The notes beneath the pieces were generated by a model that saw only the letters and a program-made list of their open reading frames with translations, did not search any database and was not told where the DNA came from. From Vannielia litorea (GTDB lineage Bacteria; Pseudomonadota; Alphaproteobacteria; Rhodobacterales; Rhodobacteraceae), in the NCBI RefSeq assembly GCF_019801175.1, contig NZ_JAHVJR010000001.1:682001-746000 (forward strand): a DNA stretch of 64,000 nucleotides. Reading direction: 5' to 3'. Position numbers and translations under genes: made by a program. This document shows positions 7,946 through 18,110 of this stretch, in pieces; positions within the stretch are counted from its first letter, which is position 1; the number at the start of each line of letters is the position of its first letter.

Positions 7946-10297
7946 CTAGCTGAGATCTTCGAAGGGCAGGGGATTGCCGTTCAGGTCCGCACGCAACTCC
8001 TCGGCAGAAGCTTCGAACCAGGGCGAGTCCTTCCGCGCCCACAGGCGGATCGAGCTGGCCGCCCAGCGGATCTGGCCGGCCCGCACCGGTGCGAATCCCA
8101 GGTCGTGGAGGACGCGAGTGAGTTCGGAGGCGGAGATGTTCGCCCGCCAGCCCAGGCGGTTACGCAGGACCGTCGAGAGGTCCCGCAAGCGGAAGTACCC
8201 GCGGTCGAAGGGAAAGTCCCCTGAGCCCTGCAAGGCGAGGATTTCGATCTCAGACACCGGCTTGGACGAGGCAATCACCGCAGACTTCCTCGCGGTCATC
8301 GGAGGGCGCTGGCTCGGGTTGAAGGCCGAAATGTCCCGGTGCAGCAGATAATGCAGGAATGCCGGCGCCTGGGCGAGGCCCTCGGTGAAGAGCCGAGTGT
8401 AGTAGGCTGCATCCTTCGGCTGCCGAGGAGAGTCGATGAACATGAAGCGGCGGTCGTCCTCCTCGATCTTGATGGGGGTTTCCCGGTTGGAGAAGCCGAT
8501 AATGAGGCGGGGCGTAAGGGCCTCGTAGGTAGGCTCGAACTTCTCGTCGACGCGGGTTACGTCCTCGGAGACCCAGAGCTTCAGGTCGTTGTAGGCCTCC
8601 AGGCGATCACTCTGACCGACCTCTTCCAGGAGAGCGACCTGCTTGTTGCCGATCTGGGCATTGAACCGGTTCCCGATCATGGAGTTCGAGACCACGATGA
8701 CGTTCGACAGCCCGAACATGCGCTGCAGGACCGACGTCAGCCAGCTCTTGCCGGTCCCCTGGCCTCCAATGAACAGGATGCAGTGCTTCACCTTAATGCC
8801 GGGCTGCTGAACCGCATGGGCCAGCGCATCCAGAAAGTGCTCACGTTCCGTCGGCTCGGGGACGAGGAACTCGAGATGCTCGACGATGAGGCTCAGGTCA
8901 CCCGGAGCCGGCTGGAGGTCCCCGGGCCGCCAGAGATTATAGATATGATTGCCATGGCAGTCCTGAACGAACACCTCGAACTCGCCCGGCATGTAGGCGG
9001 CATCACGCGCCTGCAAGAGCATCTTGCTCCCGATTACGGCGTTCGCCGCCGTCTTGCGTCCCCCGCCGAGGTTATACCGGCTCTTCATGTCGGTGAAATT
9101 CTCTTTGGTATGCATCTGGCCGGTCGCCATCTCGACGAACTGCCCCCGCTTGGTCACGTACACGTAGCCGCCGAGCGCCTTGGCCATCTCCGGGGAAACG
9201 CGTCCGAACTGAACGGGGGATCCGACATGGGGATTGTGGAACGCGGGGCAGCGGCTGCAAATCTCCATGCCACCGTTCGAGGCAATGTGGGCGCAGGTGA
9301 TCGGCCCGACCACCGAGTCGAAGAGCTTCTCGGCCTCCTCGAAATTGTAGCGCGGGTCCTTGGCCGACAACTCGTGGAAGATCTCGCGACCGTTTTCGCA
9401 GTGCTTCAGAGTGCCGGCCAGAGAGTACCACGCGGGGTAGGGCAGCCGATCCATCTGAAGGCCCAGGGACTGGAGGCAAGGGCACCCGCCAATCACCGCC
9501 TTGAAGTCTGCATTTGCTTCTACGAGGCCCTTCTGGTCGCCTCCCGAAACGCCGTGAACGGGAAGCTTGGGGGCGACGGCAGGGCTCGTCGTCCGGTTGC
9601 CTTCTTCCGCGATCTGATGGAAGGCGTCACGCGTCATCCGCCGCTCCTCAAGATACTCGATGATCTCCACCGGCTTCGGAGGCGTGGTCTTGTGGTTCAG
9701 GGTACCCGGAACACGCGTGATCCGCGGAAGGTCTGAGGCGTTGTCGAGGTGCCACCCCTTCTTTGCGAAAGCCTTCGCGAAGCGCTTGTGAAACCCGGTT
9801 GCGAGCTTCCGGTAGGCGGCCAGCTCTGCCGGAGTCTCGAAGACGTAGGGCTCAGTGAAGAGGTACTGAAGGTAGACGCCGTTGCCGGAGCTCACGATGC
9901 TGGTGGGCATGGGCAAGTGCTCATCTTCAATGAGCGCGAGAACCTCCTCGAGAGACACCGGGAGCTTGTCATCGGCGGCGTGGATCTCGGTGTTGCCCTG
10001 CTTCAGATCGACGTCAAAGAACACGCCACCGGCGGCATAGAAATCATCGGCTGCCCCACGCCCCTTGGCCGGGAGATTCTTCAGGACGTTGAAGCTGATG
10101 TAAACATGCCCTACCTCCCTGAGGGCCACGGCGCGCTCGGCAACTTCGTCGGCGTTTGCGACGGGGAAAAATTCGGTGTGGATGGGCTTCTTTGATTTCG
10201 CATCCAGAACGACGATTGAGATGTAGCCCGCGGGAATTCCGCGGAAGATGTGGTCAAGTACGTTCACTTGGCGCTCCAGTTTGTAATGGGCCGACAC
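7946..10297 (-). CDS. Primase-helicase (RepB-like AEP primase fused to D5-type helicase)
   Basis: 783 aa. The N-terminal 220 residues carry the archaeo-eukaryotic primase motifs: GGVFFDVDLK (metal-binding Asp pair), SSGNGVYLQY and TRVPGTLNHK. The C-terminal half has a superfamily 3-like ATPase of the DUF5906 type: Walker A GGQGTGKS at about 511-518, then KQVALLEEVG and IIGFSNRE. Such fusions start DNA replication of plasmids, phages and integrative elements, which suggests the element replicates when excised. The first codon is GTG at 10297 with a weak ribosome site; GTG at 10267 has GGAG six bases upstream and may be the real start. Transcribed away from the HTH genes' 5' side on the same strand, about 320 bases upstream of them. 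Confidence 0.88.
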   Translation of the reverse strand: MSAHYKLERQVNVLDHIFRGIPAGYISIVVLDAKSKKPIHTEFFPVANADEVAERAVALREVGHVYISFNVLKNLPAKGRGAADDFYAAGGVFFDVDLKQGNTEIHAADDKLPVSLEEVLALIEDEHLPMPTSIVSSGNGVYLQYLFTEPYVFETPAELAAYRKLATGFHKRFAKAFAKKGWHLDNASDLPRITRVPGTLNHKTTPPKPVEIIEYLEERRMTRDAFHQIAEEGNRTTSPAVAPKLPVHGVSGGDQKGLVEANADFKAVIGGCPCLQSLGLQMDRLPYPAWYSLAGTLKHCENGREIFHELSAKDPRYNFEEAEKLFDSVVGPITCAHIASNGGMEICSRCPAFHNPHVGSPVQFGRVSPEMAKALGGYVYVTKRGQFVEMATGQMHTKENFTDMKSRYNLGGGRKTAANAVIGSKMLLQARDAAYMPGEFEVFVQDCHGNHIYNLWRPGDLQPAPGDLSLIVEHLEFLVPEPTEREHFLDALAHAVQQPGIKVKHCILFIGGQGTGKSWLTSVLQRMFGLSNVIVVSNSMIGNRFNAQIGNKQVALLEEVGQSDRLEAYNDLKLWVSEDVTRVDEKFEPTYEALTPRLIIGFSNRETPIKIEEDDRRFMFIDSPRQPKDAAYYTRLFTEGLAQAPAFLHYLLHRDISAFNPSQRPPMTARKSAVIASSKPVSEIEILALQGSGDFPFDRGYFRLRDLSTVLRNRLGWRANISASELTRVLHDLGFAPVRAGQIRWAASSIRLWARKDSPWFEASAEELRADLNGNPLPFEDLS

Positions 10298-10777
10298 AGC
10301 GTCGAGCCCTGCGAGCGTCAGATGGAAACGAAAGGCTGCAGTTACAGTGGTTGGTCAGGGCGAGTCCCACAGACTCGGGGGGGCTTCAGCTTAGAGGCGA
10401 ACGGTGACCACTGGCGGTCATCAAAGTGCATCGTCCTGATGTTTTTCGGCGGACTCCGGGCCTTCCGTGCACGTGCGAACCGAGCTTACCCAGATCAAGG
10501 AAGCGGTCTTTCTGTTAGGATCAGACCGCAGAGCCCGGCACGACCTGCACTTTGGGCGGAAAGCGGCAGTTCGCTGCACATGCGAACGCACAATTGCCTC
10601 AAAACCGAAGCCGCCATTCCACTGGGATTAACCCATTTAACCGGGCAAGATCTACATAGCCGGCGGGGACCGGAAGTTTATTGCATCCATCTTGAAACGC
10701 AGGGAAGCGCAGAGGTGGATAAGGCACTTTGCTCAGATCATGGTCGGCTAGTTGCTAAACTCGGTTAGGAGGAAATC
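10298..10777. other. Intergenic region, no gene seen
   Basis: About 480 bases between the primase gene and the transposase remnant. Open frames here lack ribosome sites and codon bias. It probably holds the primase promoter and degraded sequence. Confidence 0.5.
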
Positions 10778-11259
10778 GTGATGGTCGGCGCGACCTACCT
10801 GAAGGCGCACCACACCGCGACCAGCATGGCCGCGACACGGGGGTCGCGCTCGCCTCATCGGTCAAACAGAGGGCGGTATGAATGCCAAGCTGCATTTCGT
10901 TTGCGACGACAACGGGCGACCGCCAAGTCTGTTCGCCACCGATGGGCAGCTCAGCGACTACGCCGGAGCGCGGGCGATATTGAAAATCCTAACTAGGGTC
11001 GACAGGCTGCTCCGAGATCGCGGCTATGACGCCGACTGTTCCGGGAAGCGTTAAAAGACAAAGGGATACGCCCCTTCATTTCCGGCCCACGCAGGGCACG
11101 ACGAAACTGAAGTACGACAAGTGTCGTTACAAACGGCGCAAACGCATTGAGGCTATGTTTGGCAGGGCCAAAGGTTGGCGGCGGGTAGCGACACGCTGCG
11201 ACCGCTGCATCAAGGTCTTCCTCTCAGGCATCGCCGTCACCGCAACCGTCATCTATTGA
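10778..11259 (+). pseudogene. IS5-family transposase, C-terminal (orfB) part, frameshifted
   Basis: Reading across frames gives MVGATYLKAHHTATSM, then GGMNAKLHFVCDDNGRP, DRGYDAD, ALKDKGIRPFISG, and finally KYDKCRYKRRKRIEAMFG followed by GWRRVATRCDRCIKVFLS. This is the order of an IS5-type DDE transposase. At least two frameshifts are needed. The first catalytic Asp, normally in M-I-D-A-T-Y-L-K, is Gly here, so it is dead twice over. No inverted repeats were recognised. Confidence 0.85.
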
Positions 11260-11637
11260 TTGCGAAGCCTGAACTTACAACTTTCACTGAGACACTATCG
11301 AAAAGACCCAACACCAGAAGGCTGCGCCAGACACTGCCAGCGGCAAAATCCACCAACCCGACGCCATATTCTGGCAGACCGCGCTTTCGACTTCATCGTG
11401 GCGTTCAGTTTCTTCTACGGATGACATCTGTGATTCTCCCTAGGTACGCGCGCCAGTTTTGGTACGATCAAAACGCGGGAATGGGTGCTAGTCTGCAACT
11501 CAGAGCTAAAGTCACGCAAAGTCGCATAGGTACGAATGAGGTGGTTGCCTCCTGGTCGCTCAGAATTGAAGGGCAGCAGGCCCCAACCAGGTGGCGCTGC
11601 TCGTTTATGACTTTCAATGCGCCGATTAATCATCTTT
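11260..11637. other. Intergenic region, no gene seen
   Basis: About 380 bases between the transposase remnant and the 3' end of the histidine kinase gene. Base composition drops toward AT. No RNA or coding signal recognised. Confidence 0.45.
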
Positions 11638-13638
11638 TCAGTGCCGCGAGTGCATCGTACTGAACTGCTGCTCCGTCGGCCTTTGGCTCAGTTTCAGACG
11701 ACGCCCCCGGTTCTCACCGACGATTGTGATCTTCAGGTCCGGGTGTCTGGTCCTAAGTCCAGCAGCGACTCTTACGCCAGAAGCTCTGTCACTATTGAGC
11801 ATATCGATCAGGAGCGCGTCGGGCTTTGCACCACCATCGAGCGCCCTGTATGTAGCTTCTGTGGAGCGATGCCATTCAACGCGATTGCCCTCATCTTCCA
11901 ACCGGTGGATCATGGACGTGGCGATTGATGGGTCCTCGATCAGAAGCATCACATAAGGATCTTTCTCAGCCTGAATCTTGGTTCGCTCGATTGCCGCGTT
12001 TAATTGACTGGTTTCTATCTCAGTTGTTCTGAATGCCATCCTTATGCGAGTTCCGATACCGAGCTGGCTTTCAATGGCCAAGCCGCCGCCCATCTGGTGG
12101 CACATCCCGATTGCTGAGGCGAGGCCCAAACCTGAACCTTCGTCTTCACCCTTGGTCGTAAAATAGGGCTTACCGGCGTTCTTCAGGGTCTTTTCGTCCA
12201 TTCCGCATCCGTTGTCCCAGACCTCAACAACGACGTGCTCGCCAACTCCAAATCCATCGTTGAAACGGTAGCTCGACGTCTCTCCATCGCCCCCGATCAT
12301 CGAGCCAAGCTTGATAGTGATCTTGCCGTCGGTTCGCCCCATGCCGATCGCGTGCTGAGCGTTTATCATCAGATTCATGAGCGCGCGTTCCAGAGACGTT
12401 TCGTCAATCAATGCGTCGGGCAACGTTGCATCACCAAAATCAACTTCGACGTCGATACTGGCTGGTGTAACGCGCCGGAATAGCGCAACAACCTCTTCCA
12501 CGATGGGCTGCAGCGGTTGAAGGGTCGCTGTTGCCTCAGTTTTCTTGCTTGATTGCACCAACTCTTTCGCCATTCCCGAGGCGCGGTCTGCTGCGCTCAG
12601 AGCTGCTCGAGCATACTCAGGAGCGTTTTCGGGGTCCATCTCGATGAGTTCGAGGTTTCCTCTCAAAGCAGTCATTGCGTTATTGAAGTCGTGGGCAACG
12701 CCTGCCACGATTTGGCCAAGCACTTGCATATTTTGAGCCCGTACATCGGCCATCTCATGCTTGTGCTCTGCCTCTGCGGAAACCTGCTCCAGTGCCTCGA
12801 GCCGTTCTCTTTTCATCTCAAGGCGGTCCACGAAGTAGCCCATTGCAAATGCGCCTCCGATGATTGCAAGCACAAGCAGAGTGACCAGCAAAGTAACACC
12901 CAGGTGGGGCGAAAGTGCTTGGCTGCGCACGGCAGCAACAATCGCCTTGCATATGGCGAAGACGCAAAAACAGGAGATCGCAACATAGGCCCTGATCAGG
13001 TTGCTCTCGCGCCTGCGGCCGAGAAGCCCCTTCAAAACGGGAAGGTCGCGTGCACTCACTACAACGGAAGTGGCGAGCAAGAACGAACTGACTGCTGTAT
13101 TGACGCTCATCTTTTCGAACCCGGGAACGGACAAAAGTCCATCCGGATCGAACGCATACGACACTACGGCAAATCCACTGATCCCTGCAGTGAGCGATGC
13201 CAACGCAAAAGACAGATACCTCTGAGATCTCGCGTTGGACTCGGCTAGCCAAGCGCCTTTCAAAGCTAGGCATAGGCAAACGCCTGTCGAGACGGACATC
13301 GCATCTTTGCTATCAGTGCCAGTGAGATAGACGTCTAAGAACCCGGCAGCCACGCATGCCAAGCCGAAGCATAACAGGAAACCGGTTACAAACCTGTGGA
13401 CCGACATGGTCGAACCCAAGACGATCAAGCTTGTACACGCAATCGCCCCAGCGGTCTCTGGGACCATGGCGGGCCAACCCTCTATGACCCGAGCGAAGAC
13501 GGAGCGGCCCGTAGTCCACGACCCGATCACACCCACGGTTGCAATTGCAAGTGCTACAACTGCAGGTATGACTTCCCATGGTCGGTCTCGCAATTGAGGC
13601 GCTTCCAGCATGGCGCCAACGTCTGCAACATTCTTCAT
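11638..13638 (-). CDS. Membrane hybrid sensor histidine kinase with truncated receiver
   Basis: 666 aa. Seven or so hydrophobic segments in the first 270 residues (MASE-like, no periplasmic domain) are followed by a short coiled coil. The HisKA box VAHDFNNAMTALRGNLELIE has the phospho-accepting His at 316. The ATPase has ALMNLMINAQHAI, DNGCGMD and GSGLGLA. The tail (about 565-666) begins as a receiver (YVMLLIEDPS, LLIDML with the Asp) but ends where the conserved lysine strand should be, so the receiver is incomplete. It likely senses a membrane or intracellular cue. A CtrA-like box lies 50 bases upstream. Partners may be the lone receiver at 19009 or the PAS protein at 14813; not proven. Confidence 0.88.
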   Translation of the reverse strand: MKNVADVGAMLEAPQLRDRPWEVIPAVVALAIATVGVIGSWTTGRSVFARVIEGWPAMVPETAGAIACTSLIVLGSTMSVHRFVTGFLLCFGLACVAAGFLDVYLTGTDSKDAMSVSTGVCLCLALKGAWLAESNARSQRYLSFALASLTAGISGFAVVSYAFDPDGLLSVPGFEKMSVNTAVSSFLLATSVVVSARDLPVLKGLLGRRRESNLIRAYVAISCFCVFAICKAIVAAVRSQALSPHLGVTLLVTLLVLAIIGGAFAMGYFVDRLEMKRERLEALEQVSAEAEHKHEMADVRAQNMQVLGQIVAGVAHDFNNAMTALRGNLELIEMDPENAPEYARAALSAADRASGMAKELVQSSKKTEATATLQPLQPIVEEVVALFRRVTPASIDVEVDFGDATLPDALIDETSLERALMNLMINAQHAIGMGRTDGKITIKLGSMIGGDGETSSYRFNDGFGVGEHVVVEVWDNGCGMDEKTLKNAGKPYFTTKGEDEGSGLGLASAIGMCHQMGGGLAIESQLGIGTRIRMAFRTTEIETSQLNAAIERTKIQAEKDPYVMLLIEDPSIATSMIHRLEDEGNRVEWHRSTEATYRALDGGAKPDALLIDMLNSDRASGVRVAAGLRTRHPDLKITIVGENRGRRLKLSQRPTEQQFSTMHSRH

Positions 13639-13687
13639 GGTTGTCCAAAACTCTACCCTTCAACTTCTGAGGATATTGTAGTTTTGG

Positions 13688-13703
13688 TAAAGAGAAGGTT
13701 AAC
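13688..13703 (+). promoter_or_regulatory. CtrA-like box upstream of the histidine kinase
   Basis: TAAA-N7-TTAAC, one mismatch from the alphaproteobacterial CtrA consensus TTAA-N7-TTAAC, 50 bases upstream of the kinase start. Confidence 0.4.
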
Positions 13704-13793
13704 GTGCTGATCACGGAAGCGGACGTGGAAATCTGGATCGAGCTTGGCTGAAAAGGCGGTTTTGCGCCGATCAACCCTGCCACTTACCCAACG

Positions 13794-13809
13794 TTAACCT
13801 TTCGTTTAC
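13794..13809 (+). promoter_or_regulatory. CtrA-like box upstream of the small ORF at 13858
   Basis: TTAA-N7-TTTAC, one mismatch from consensus, about 50 bases before the start of the small helical protein gene. Confidence 0.4.
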
Positions 13810-13857
13810 CCGGCCTGCCTAATTGTTAACGCGAGTTGAAAAGGAGCAAGTTTAGTC

Positions 13858-14067
13858 TTGTTGGATCAGTGCACTCAAAGCCAGGACCGAGCCCTCGAAC
13901 TCAGCAGTTTGTCTGATGAGCTACTTGCTGCGGTCAGTTGCCAGAACGAGTGCGACCTCATGATCGCCATCTTACACGCTCAGAGGAATGGGTTTGAGAA
14001 TTTACAGGTTGCGCTCGAACAAGCGCTTCGAGTCTCGCTGGAGACTCGCCGTAAGATCCAAGGCTGA
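13858..14067 (+). CDS. Small helical protein, unknown
   Basis: 69 aa with a TTG start (13858 or 13861) 11 bases behind AAGGAG. The sequence (LSSLSDELLAAVSCQNECDLMIAILHAQ, then LQVALEQALRVSLETRRK) is amphipathic helix throughout. Divergent from the histidine kinase gene, with a CtrA-like box in between. No family recognised; it could be a small regulator of the neighbouring kinase. Moderate doubt because of the TTG start. Confidence 0.45.
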   Translation: MLDQCTQSQDRALELSSLSDELLAAVSCQNECDLMIAILHAQRNGFENLQVALEQALRVSLETRRKIQG

Positions 14068-14172
14068 GTGCATTGGACCGCAGAATGAGGCTTCGGCTTT
14101 TGGCAGGCCCGCCTGAAGTTTTGGAAACAGGTCAGACAGGAAAGCGACAGCGAGCCGCACTCAGTCTTCTGG

Positions 14173-14574
14173 TCAACAGCCCTCATGAACTGGGACAGCG
14201 GGACCCAGTTCGTCCTTCGTGCTTACCACCCGTGTGGCGTACGCCCGATGAACAAGTTGTACGACCGCATTAGTTTGACGTCCGTCGCCCTTTTGAGTTT
14301 CGAGCAAAATAGCTTTCGCCTGAAAGTCTTCCCAAGATCCGTGGTGAGCGCAACACGCTGAGCATGTGACCTTGCTCTCGGGTAGCATCTCGGGTTCGAC
14401 GTTAAGCGTCCCACCGCATTGGCCGCAGTTGCCGGTGTCATCGCATGCGATCATTTGCTGTACTTTCGTTTGTGGTGTTTGGGTCTCCGGTTCGGCGTCC
14501 CGAACCGGAGGGTAGGATACAAGTGCAGACGGGCCGATTGAAGGAACCAAGGGAATACTAACCGGCGCCATCAA
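14173..14574 (-). CDS. Small zinc-ribbon protein A
   Basis: 133 aa. A central zinc ribbon CGQCGGTLNVEPEMLPES then CSACC (C-x2-C ... C-x2-C) is flanked by a proline-rich N-terminus and a low-complexity C-terminus. The same ribbon with the shared EPE[ML] block recurs in the protein at 24821, so the two are paralogues. Zinc ribbons of this size usually bind nucleic acid or protein. A CtrA-like box lies about 30 bases upstream. Confidence 0.6.
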   Translation of the reverse strand: MMAPVSIPLVPSIGPSALVSYPPVRDAEPETQTPQTKVQQMIACDDTGNCGQCGGTLNVEPEMLPESKVTCSACCAHHGSWEDFQAKAILLETQKGDGRQTNAVVQLVHRAYATRVVSTKDELGPAVPVHEGC

Positions 14575-14599
14575 GCACCTGCTTACCGTGGAACGACAT

Positions 14600-14616
14600 G
14601 GTTAATTTTTTACTAA
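14600..14616 (-). promoter_or_regulatory. CtrA-like box upstream of zinc-ribbon protein A
   Basis: On the minus strand TTAG-N7-TTAACC, one mismatch from consensus, about 28 bases before the start codon. Confidence 0.4.
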
Positions 14617-14812
14617 TGGACCGCACGACAAGTCACCGTGACCTGCACCCCTGAACAGTCTGCAGCTCACTTCACACTTTTTAGGAAAGGTTGTGACGCT
14701 GCTTAGCTGTACGTCTCCCGCCGCGGCACTCATTTCTTGCTAAACCCATACGGTAAGGGGCAAGATTAAACACACGCTGGGGGATATTTCATACTTTGGA
14801 GTCGTCAAGTTC

Positions 14813-17800
14813 ATGCGGAAATCCGTTCCCGACGAAGCATCGAATAGTATGGGTGTAGTGGCCGTCGCTGCCTCCGCCGGTGGGCTCGAGGCCACATCCT
14901 TGATGGCAAAATCCCTCGCTCTTGACGTTGGGTGTTGTTATGTCATCGCACAGCACATGTCCCCTCACCACAAGAGCATGCTGGTGGAGCTGCTGTCGAG
15001 GGAGACAGAACTGAAGATCTTAGAACTCGAGGACGACACTAAGCCGAGTCCTAATATCGTCTACATTCCACCGCCGGGCAAAGACGTCATATTCAGCGAG
15101 GGCCACTTCAGGCTAACTGAGCCAGTTGGACACCAAGCATCGCCCAAACCATCGGCTGACAGGCTGTTTACGTCGCTAGCAACCAACTTTGGACGGCATG
15201 TGATCGGAGTCGTGTTATCAGGTACCGGGAGTGACGGAAGCTATGGTATCCAAGCAATTCGGGAGAACGGCGGTATCACGATCGCGCAAGAACCGGCGTC
15301 CTGCAAATATGATGGCATGCCAACCTCAGCAATTAAGACAGGGTGCGTTGATCTTATCCTGACGCCGCAGCAGATCGGCGAGCGCATTGCGACGATCCGC
15401 ACTTGTCCCGACAATTTAGAAGCAGTCAGGGAGCTTCAGAAGGGTACCCAACAAACGCGGGACTTATTCCAAATCCTGTTATCGCAGACCTTAGTCGACT
15501 TCCGGAACTACAAAGAGTCCACTTTCAACCGTCGCATCCACAGGCGGATGGTCTCCAAGGGCATTCTCGCCTTCGAGGACTACGTGGCGGTGTGCAGACA
15601 GTCACCTGATGAGGTGCATGCTCTGTACCGTGACCTTCTGATTTCAGTGACCCGCTTCTTCAGGGACGGACGACAATTCGAGCTTCTCGCAAACAACATC
15701 AAGAAACGAGTTGATGCAAAAGATCGTGGGAAACCCATCCGAGTATGGGTGGCCGGATGCGCCACCGGCGAGGAGGCATACTCAGTGGCGATCACTTTGG
15801 TCGAGGCGATGGGAGGACTCTCCGAGCTCGGAGACGAAGACCTTCAGGTCTTCGCTACCGACATTGATGAAAGTTCCTTGGACGTGGCGCGGCAGGGATC
15901 ATATCCGGTAACTGCACTTGCAGACATACCAAACGCTTTGGTGGCAAATTATTTTGACGTCAAGGGCGAGCGTATAGTGGTGAAACAAAAGCTGCGCTCA
16001 ACGATCATGTTCTCGCGGCACAATGTGTTTCAGGATCCACCTTTCATCTCGATGGATCTGGTCACGCTGCGAAACGTGCTGATCTACTTCAACACAACAC
16101 TTCAAGAACGGGTGCTTACACGAATTGCCTATTCCTTGCAGGAAGACGGCTTGCTGTTTCTCGGGAGTTCCGAAACGGTTGGTGCGATGGAACGGTCGTT
16201 CGTTCACATAGAGCCGGAAGGCCGTGTATTTAAGAAGCGTGATCCGAAGTCGCAAGCCGCATTGGTCGACTTCTCCTTCAAGCCTTATCAACTGCCGAGG
16301 GATAACGCCCCCCATAAATCACGTGCGCATATCAAAGCAGTGGACGATTGGGAGATCTTTGACGTGGTTGCGGGGGCTGTCTTGCAGGACGGTCTCCTAA
16401 TCAATCGGAGCCAGACCGTCCTACGTATTTTTGGAGACCTAGCAGCCTATTCAACTCTCACCAAGTCGACACTTGGTCAAAATACGCTTTCTATCCTGAA
16501 GAGACCGCTAGCGATGGATGCCGCCAGTTTGAGTCTTGTGGCCGTAAAGAACAATGAGCAGAAGAGTGGTCAGTGGCACGAGTTGGAACACAAGCCGGGG
16601 AGCTTTGTGCAGATTACGGCGTACCCGGTGCCGGAGAATGACCACTTCGATGAGCGCCTCATTATGATTGGGTTTCGAGCCAGAGAGAAGTCGGAACCGA
16701 GAGCGGAGGGCACAGAGCATTCTGCCTACGTGACCTTTCTGGAGGAGGAACTGTCGCAGACGCGAGATGCGCTACAGGTGACTATCGAACAGCTCCAGAC
16801 CTCCAATGAAGAACTGCAGTCGGTGAATGAAGAGCTCCAGTCCTCGAATGAGGAACTTCAATCGACCAACGAGGAATTGCAGACGTCGAATGAAGAGCTC
16901 CAGTCCACAAATGAAGAGCTCATCACCGTCAATGAAGAGATGCTTGTCAATGCAAGTCAGCTTGAACGAACAACGGCAGAGTTGGGCTCAGTGATCGAAA
17001 ACACGCCGACCACACTGCTCATGTTGGATACCGGCTTGGTCATTCGCCATGCCTCCTCAATGGCACGCGAGACGTTTGGACTTCAAGGACGCAGCCTTGG
17101 CTTGGGCCACTTGTCTCAAGCCGAAATTCCGCGCGGTTATCCAAATCTCGTCGAAATTTGCTCGAACTCACTTGTGGATCGTCAGACAAGCAAAGAAAGC
17201 TTCACAACTGGCACAACGTCGAACACTCTGCATATCGCGCCGATACAGAATTCCGCAGAGGACCTTCTTGGCCTCGTGGTCCTAGTGGACAACGAGGCCA
17301 ATATGCCTAGGCTGATGGCAAAAATCCGATCCATGAGCAGGATTGGAACTTGGCGGCTGAATGCCTCTAAGGGTACTTCCGTTGCGTCGGTTGAAGTGCT
17401 TGAAATGATGGGACGCACCGCTGAAGAGAACCCGTTAAGTCTGGATGACGAGATGCGCCACGTTCATCCCGATGACCGGCAGCGGGTGAGGGAGTGTCTG
17501 GAGTGCGCCATCCGAGACCTTGCCGACTTCGAATACGTTCATCGTCTACGGCATAAAAACGGAAACTATCTTCAGTTTGAGGTCTCGGGCCACGCCTTCC
17601 GGGACACAGATAGCCAAGATGTTCTCGTGGTGGGGGTAATGCGGAACTACAGCGAAGGGGTGCTCGGAGATGCGCTTCTTCGACAATATGACGAAATTAC
17701 CACCTCCGCAGAGATCGGTCTGTTTTCATATGATGTCCGCTTCGCTCAAAGCTATTGGAACCGTGGGCTTCGTATGCTTCTTGGCATTGATCCGGACGAG

Positions 17801-18037
17801 GAGCCAGACCTCGAGCGCATGCTGGCTGTGTTTGCAGAAGACTCTAAGCCACGGATTGGAGCACAGATCCAACACGCAATTGATTCTGGCGAAGGATTTC
17901 AAGTTTCGGTAAATCTTAGCCGCGCCGACGGCTCCGATGCAGCTTTGCGATGCACTGCGAGCGTCTCTAGTGGCGTCAACGGAAGGACCTCGCACGTGTA
18001 CGGGGCGTTTCAGCAGGTCTTCGGATCGACAGGCTGA
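14813..18037 (+). CDS. CheB-CheR fusion with coiled coil and PAS domains, no kinase
   Basis: 1074 aa. CheB methylesterase (about 13-200) keeps the catalytic triad Ser21 (AASAGG), His48 (AQHMS) and Asp141 (GTGSDG). CheR methyltransferase (about 215-480) has VWVAGCATGEEAYS at 311-324. A long heptad stretch of repeated NEELQS units (about 642-715) follows, then PAS-type sensor segments (about 725-1070, including HPDDRQRV and HRLRHKNGNYLQFE). Related CheB-CheR-PAS proteins often end in a histidine kinase; this one stops after the PAS region. No chemoreceptors or CheA are in the window, so it probably serves a local signalling role instead of flagellar chemotaxis. Confidence 0.9.
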   Translation: MRKSVPDEASNSMGVVAVAASAGGLEATSLMAKSLALDVGCCYVIAQHMSPHHKSMLVELLSRETELKILELEDDTKPSPNIVYIPPPGKDVIFSEGHFRLTEPVGHQASPKPSADRLFTSLATNFGRHVIGVVLSGTGSDGSYGIQAIRENGGITIAQEPASCKYDGMPTSAIKTGCVDLILTPQQIGERIATIRTCPDNLEAVRELQKGTQQTRDLFQILLSQTLVDFRNYKESTFNRRIHRRMVSKGILAFEDYVAVCRQSPDEVHALYRDLLISVTRFFRDGRQFELLANNIKKRVDAKDRGKPIRVWVAGCATGEEAYSVAITLVEAMGGLSELGDEDLQVFATDIDESSLDVARQGSYPVTALADIPNALVANYFDVKGERIVVKQKLRSTIMFSRHNVFQDPPFISMDLVTLRNVLIYFNTTLQERVLTRIAYSLQEDGLLFLGSSETVGAMERSFVHIEPEGRVFKKRDPKSQAALVDFSFKPYQLPRDNAPHKSRAHIKAVDDWEIFDVVAGAVLQDGLLINRSQTVLRIFGDLAAYSTLTKSTLGQNTLSILKRPLAMDAASLSLVAVKNNEQKSGQWHELEHKPGSFVQITAYPVPENDHFDERLIMIGFRAREKSEPRAEGTEHSAYVTFLEEELSQTRDALQVTIEQLQTSNEELQSVNEELQSSNEELQSTNEELQTSNEELQSTNEELITVNEEMLVNASQLERTTAELGSVIENTPTTLLMLDTGLVIRHASSMARETFGLQGRSLGLGHLSQAEIPRGYPNLVEICSNSLVDRQTSKESFTTGTTSNTLHIAPIQNSAEDLLGLVVLVDNEANMPRLMAKIRSMSRIGTWRLNASKGTSVASVEVLEMMGRTAEENPLSLDDEMRHVHPDDRQRVRECLECAIRDLADFEYVHRLRHKNGNYLQFEVSGHAFRDTDSQDVLVVGVMRNYSEGVLGDALLRQYDEITTSAEIGLFSYDVRFAQSYWNRGLRMLLGIDPDEEPDLERMLAVFAEDSKPRIGAQIQHAIDSGEGFQVSVNLSRADGSDAALRCTASVSSGVNGRTSHVYGAFQQVFGSTG

Positions 18038-18110
18038 GCGGCGAAATGGATTTGAGCAAGGGGATGATGGCGGGCCACTGGCGAATGTTGCGTATGACCG
18101 CTCCGACAGC

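Noticed and set aside
16780..16945. Tandem DNA repeats or CRISPR-like array
   Set aside because: The repeats are codons for NEELQ[ST] heptads in the coiled coil of the CheB-CheR protein.
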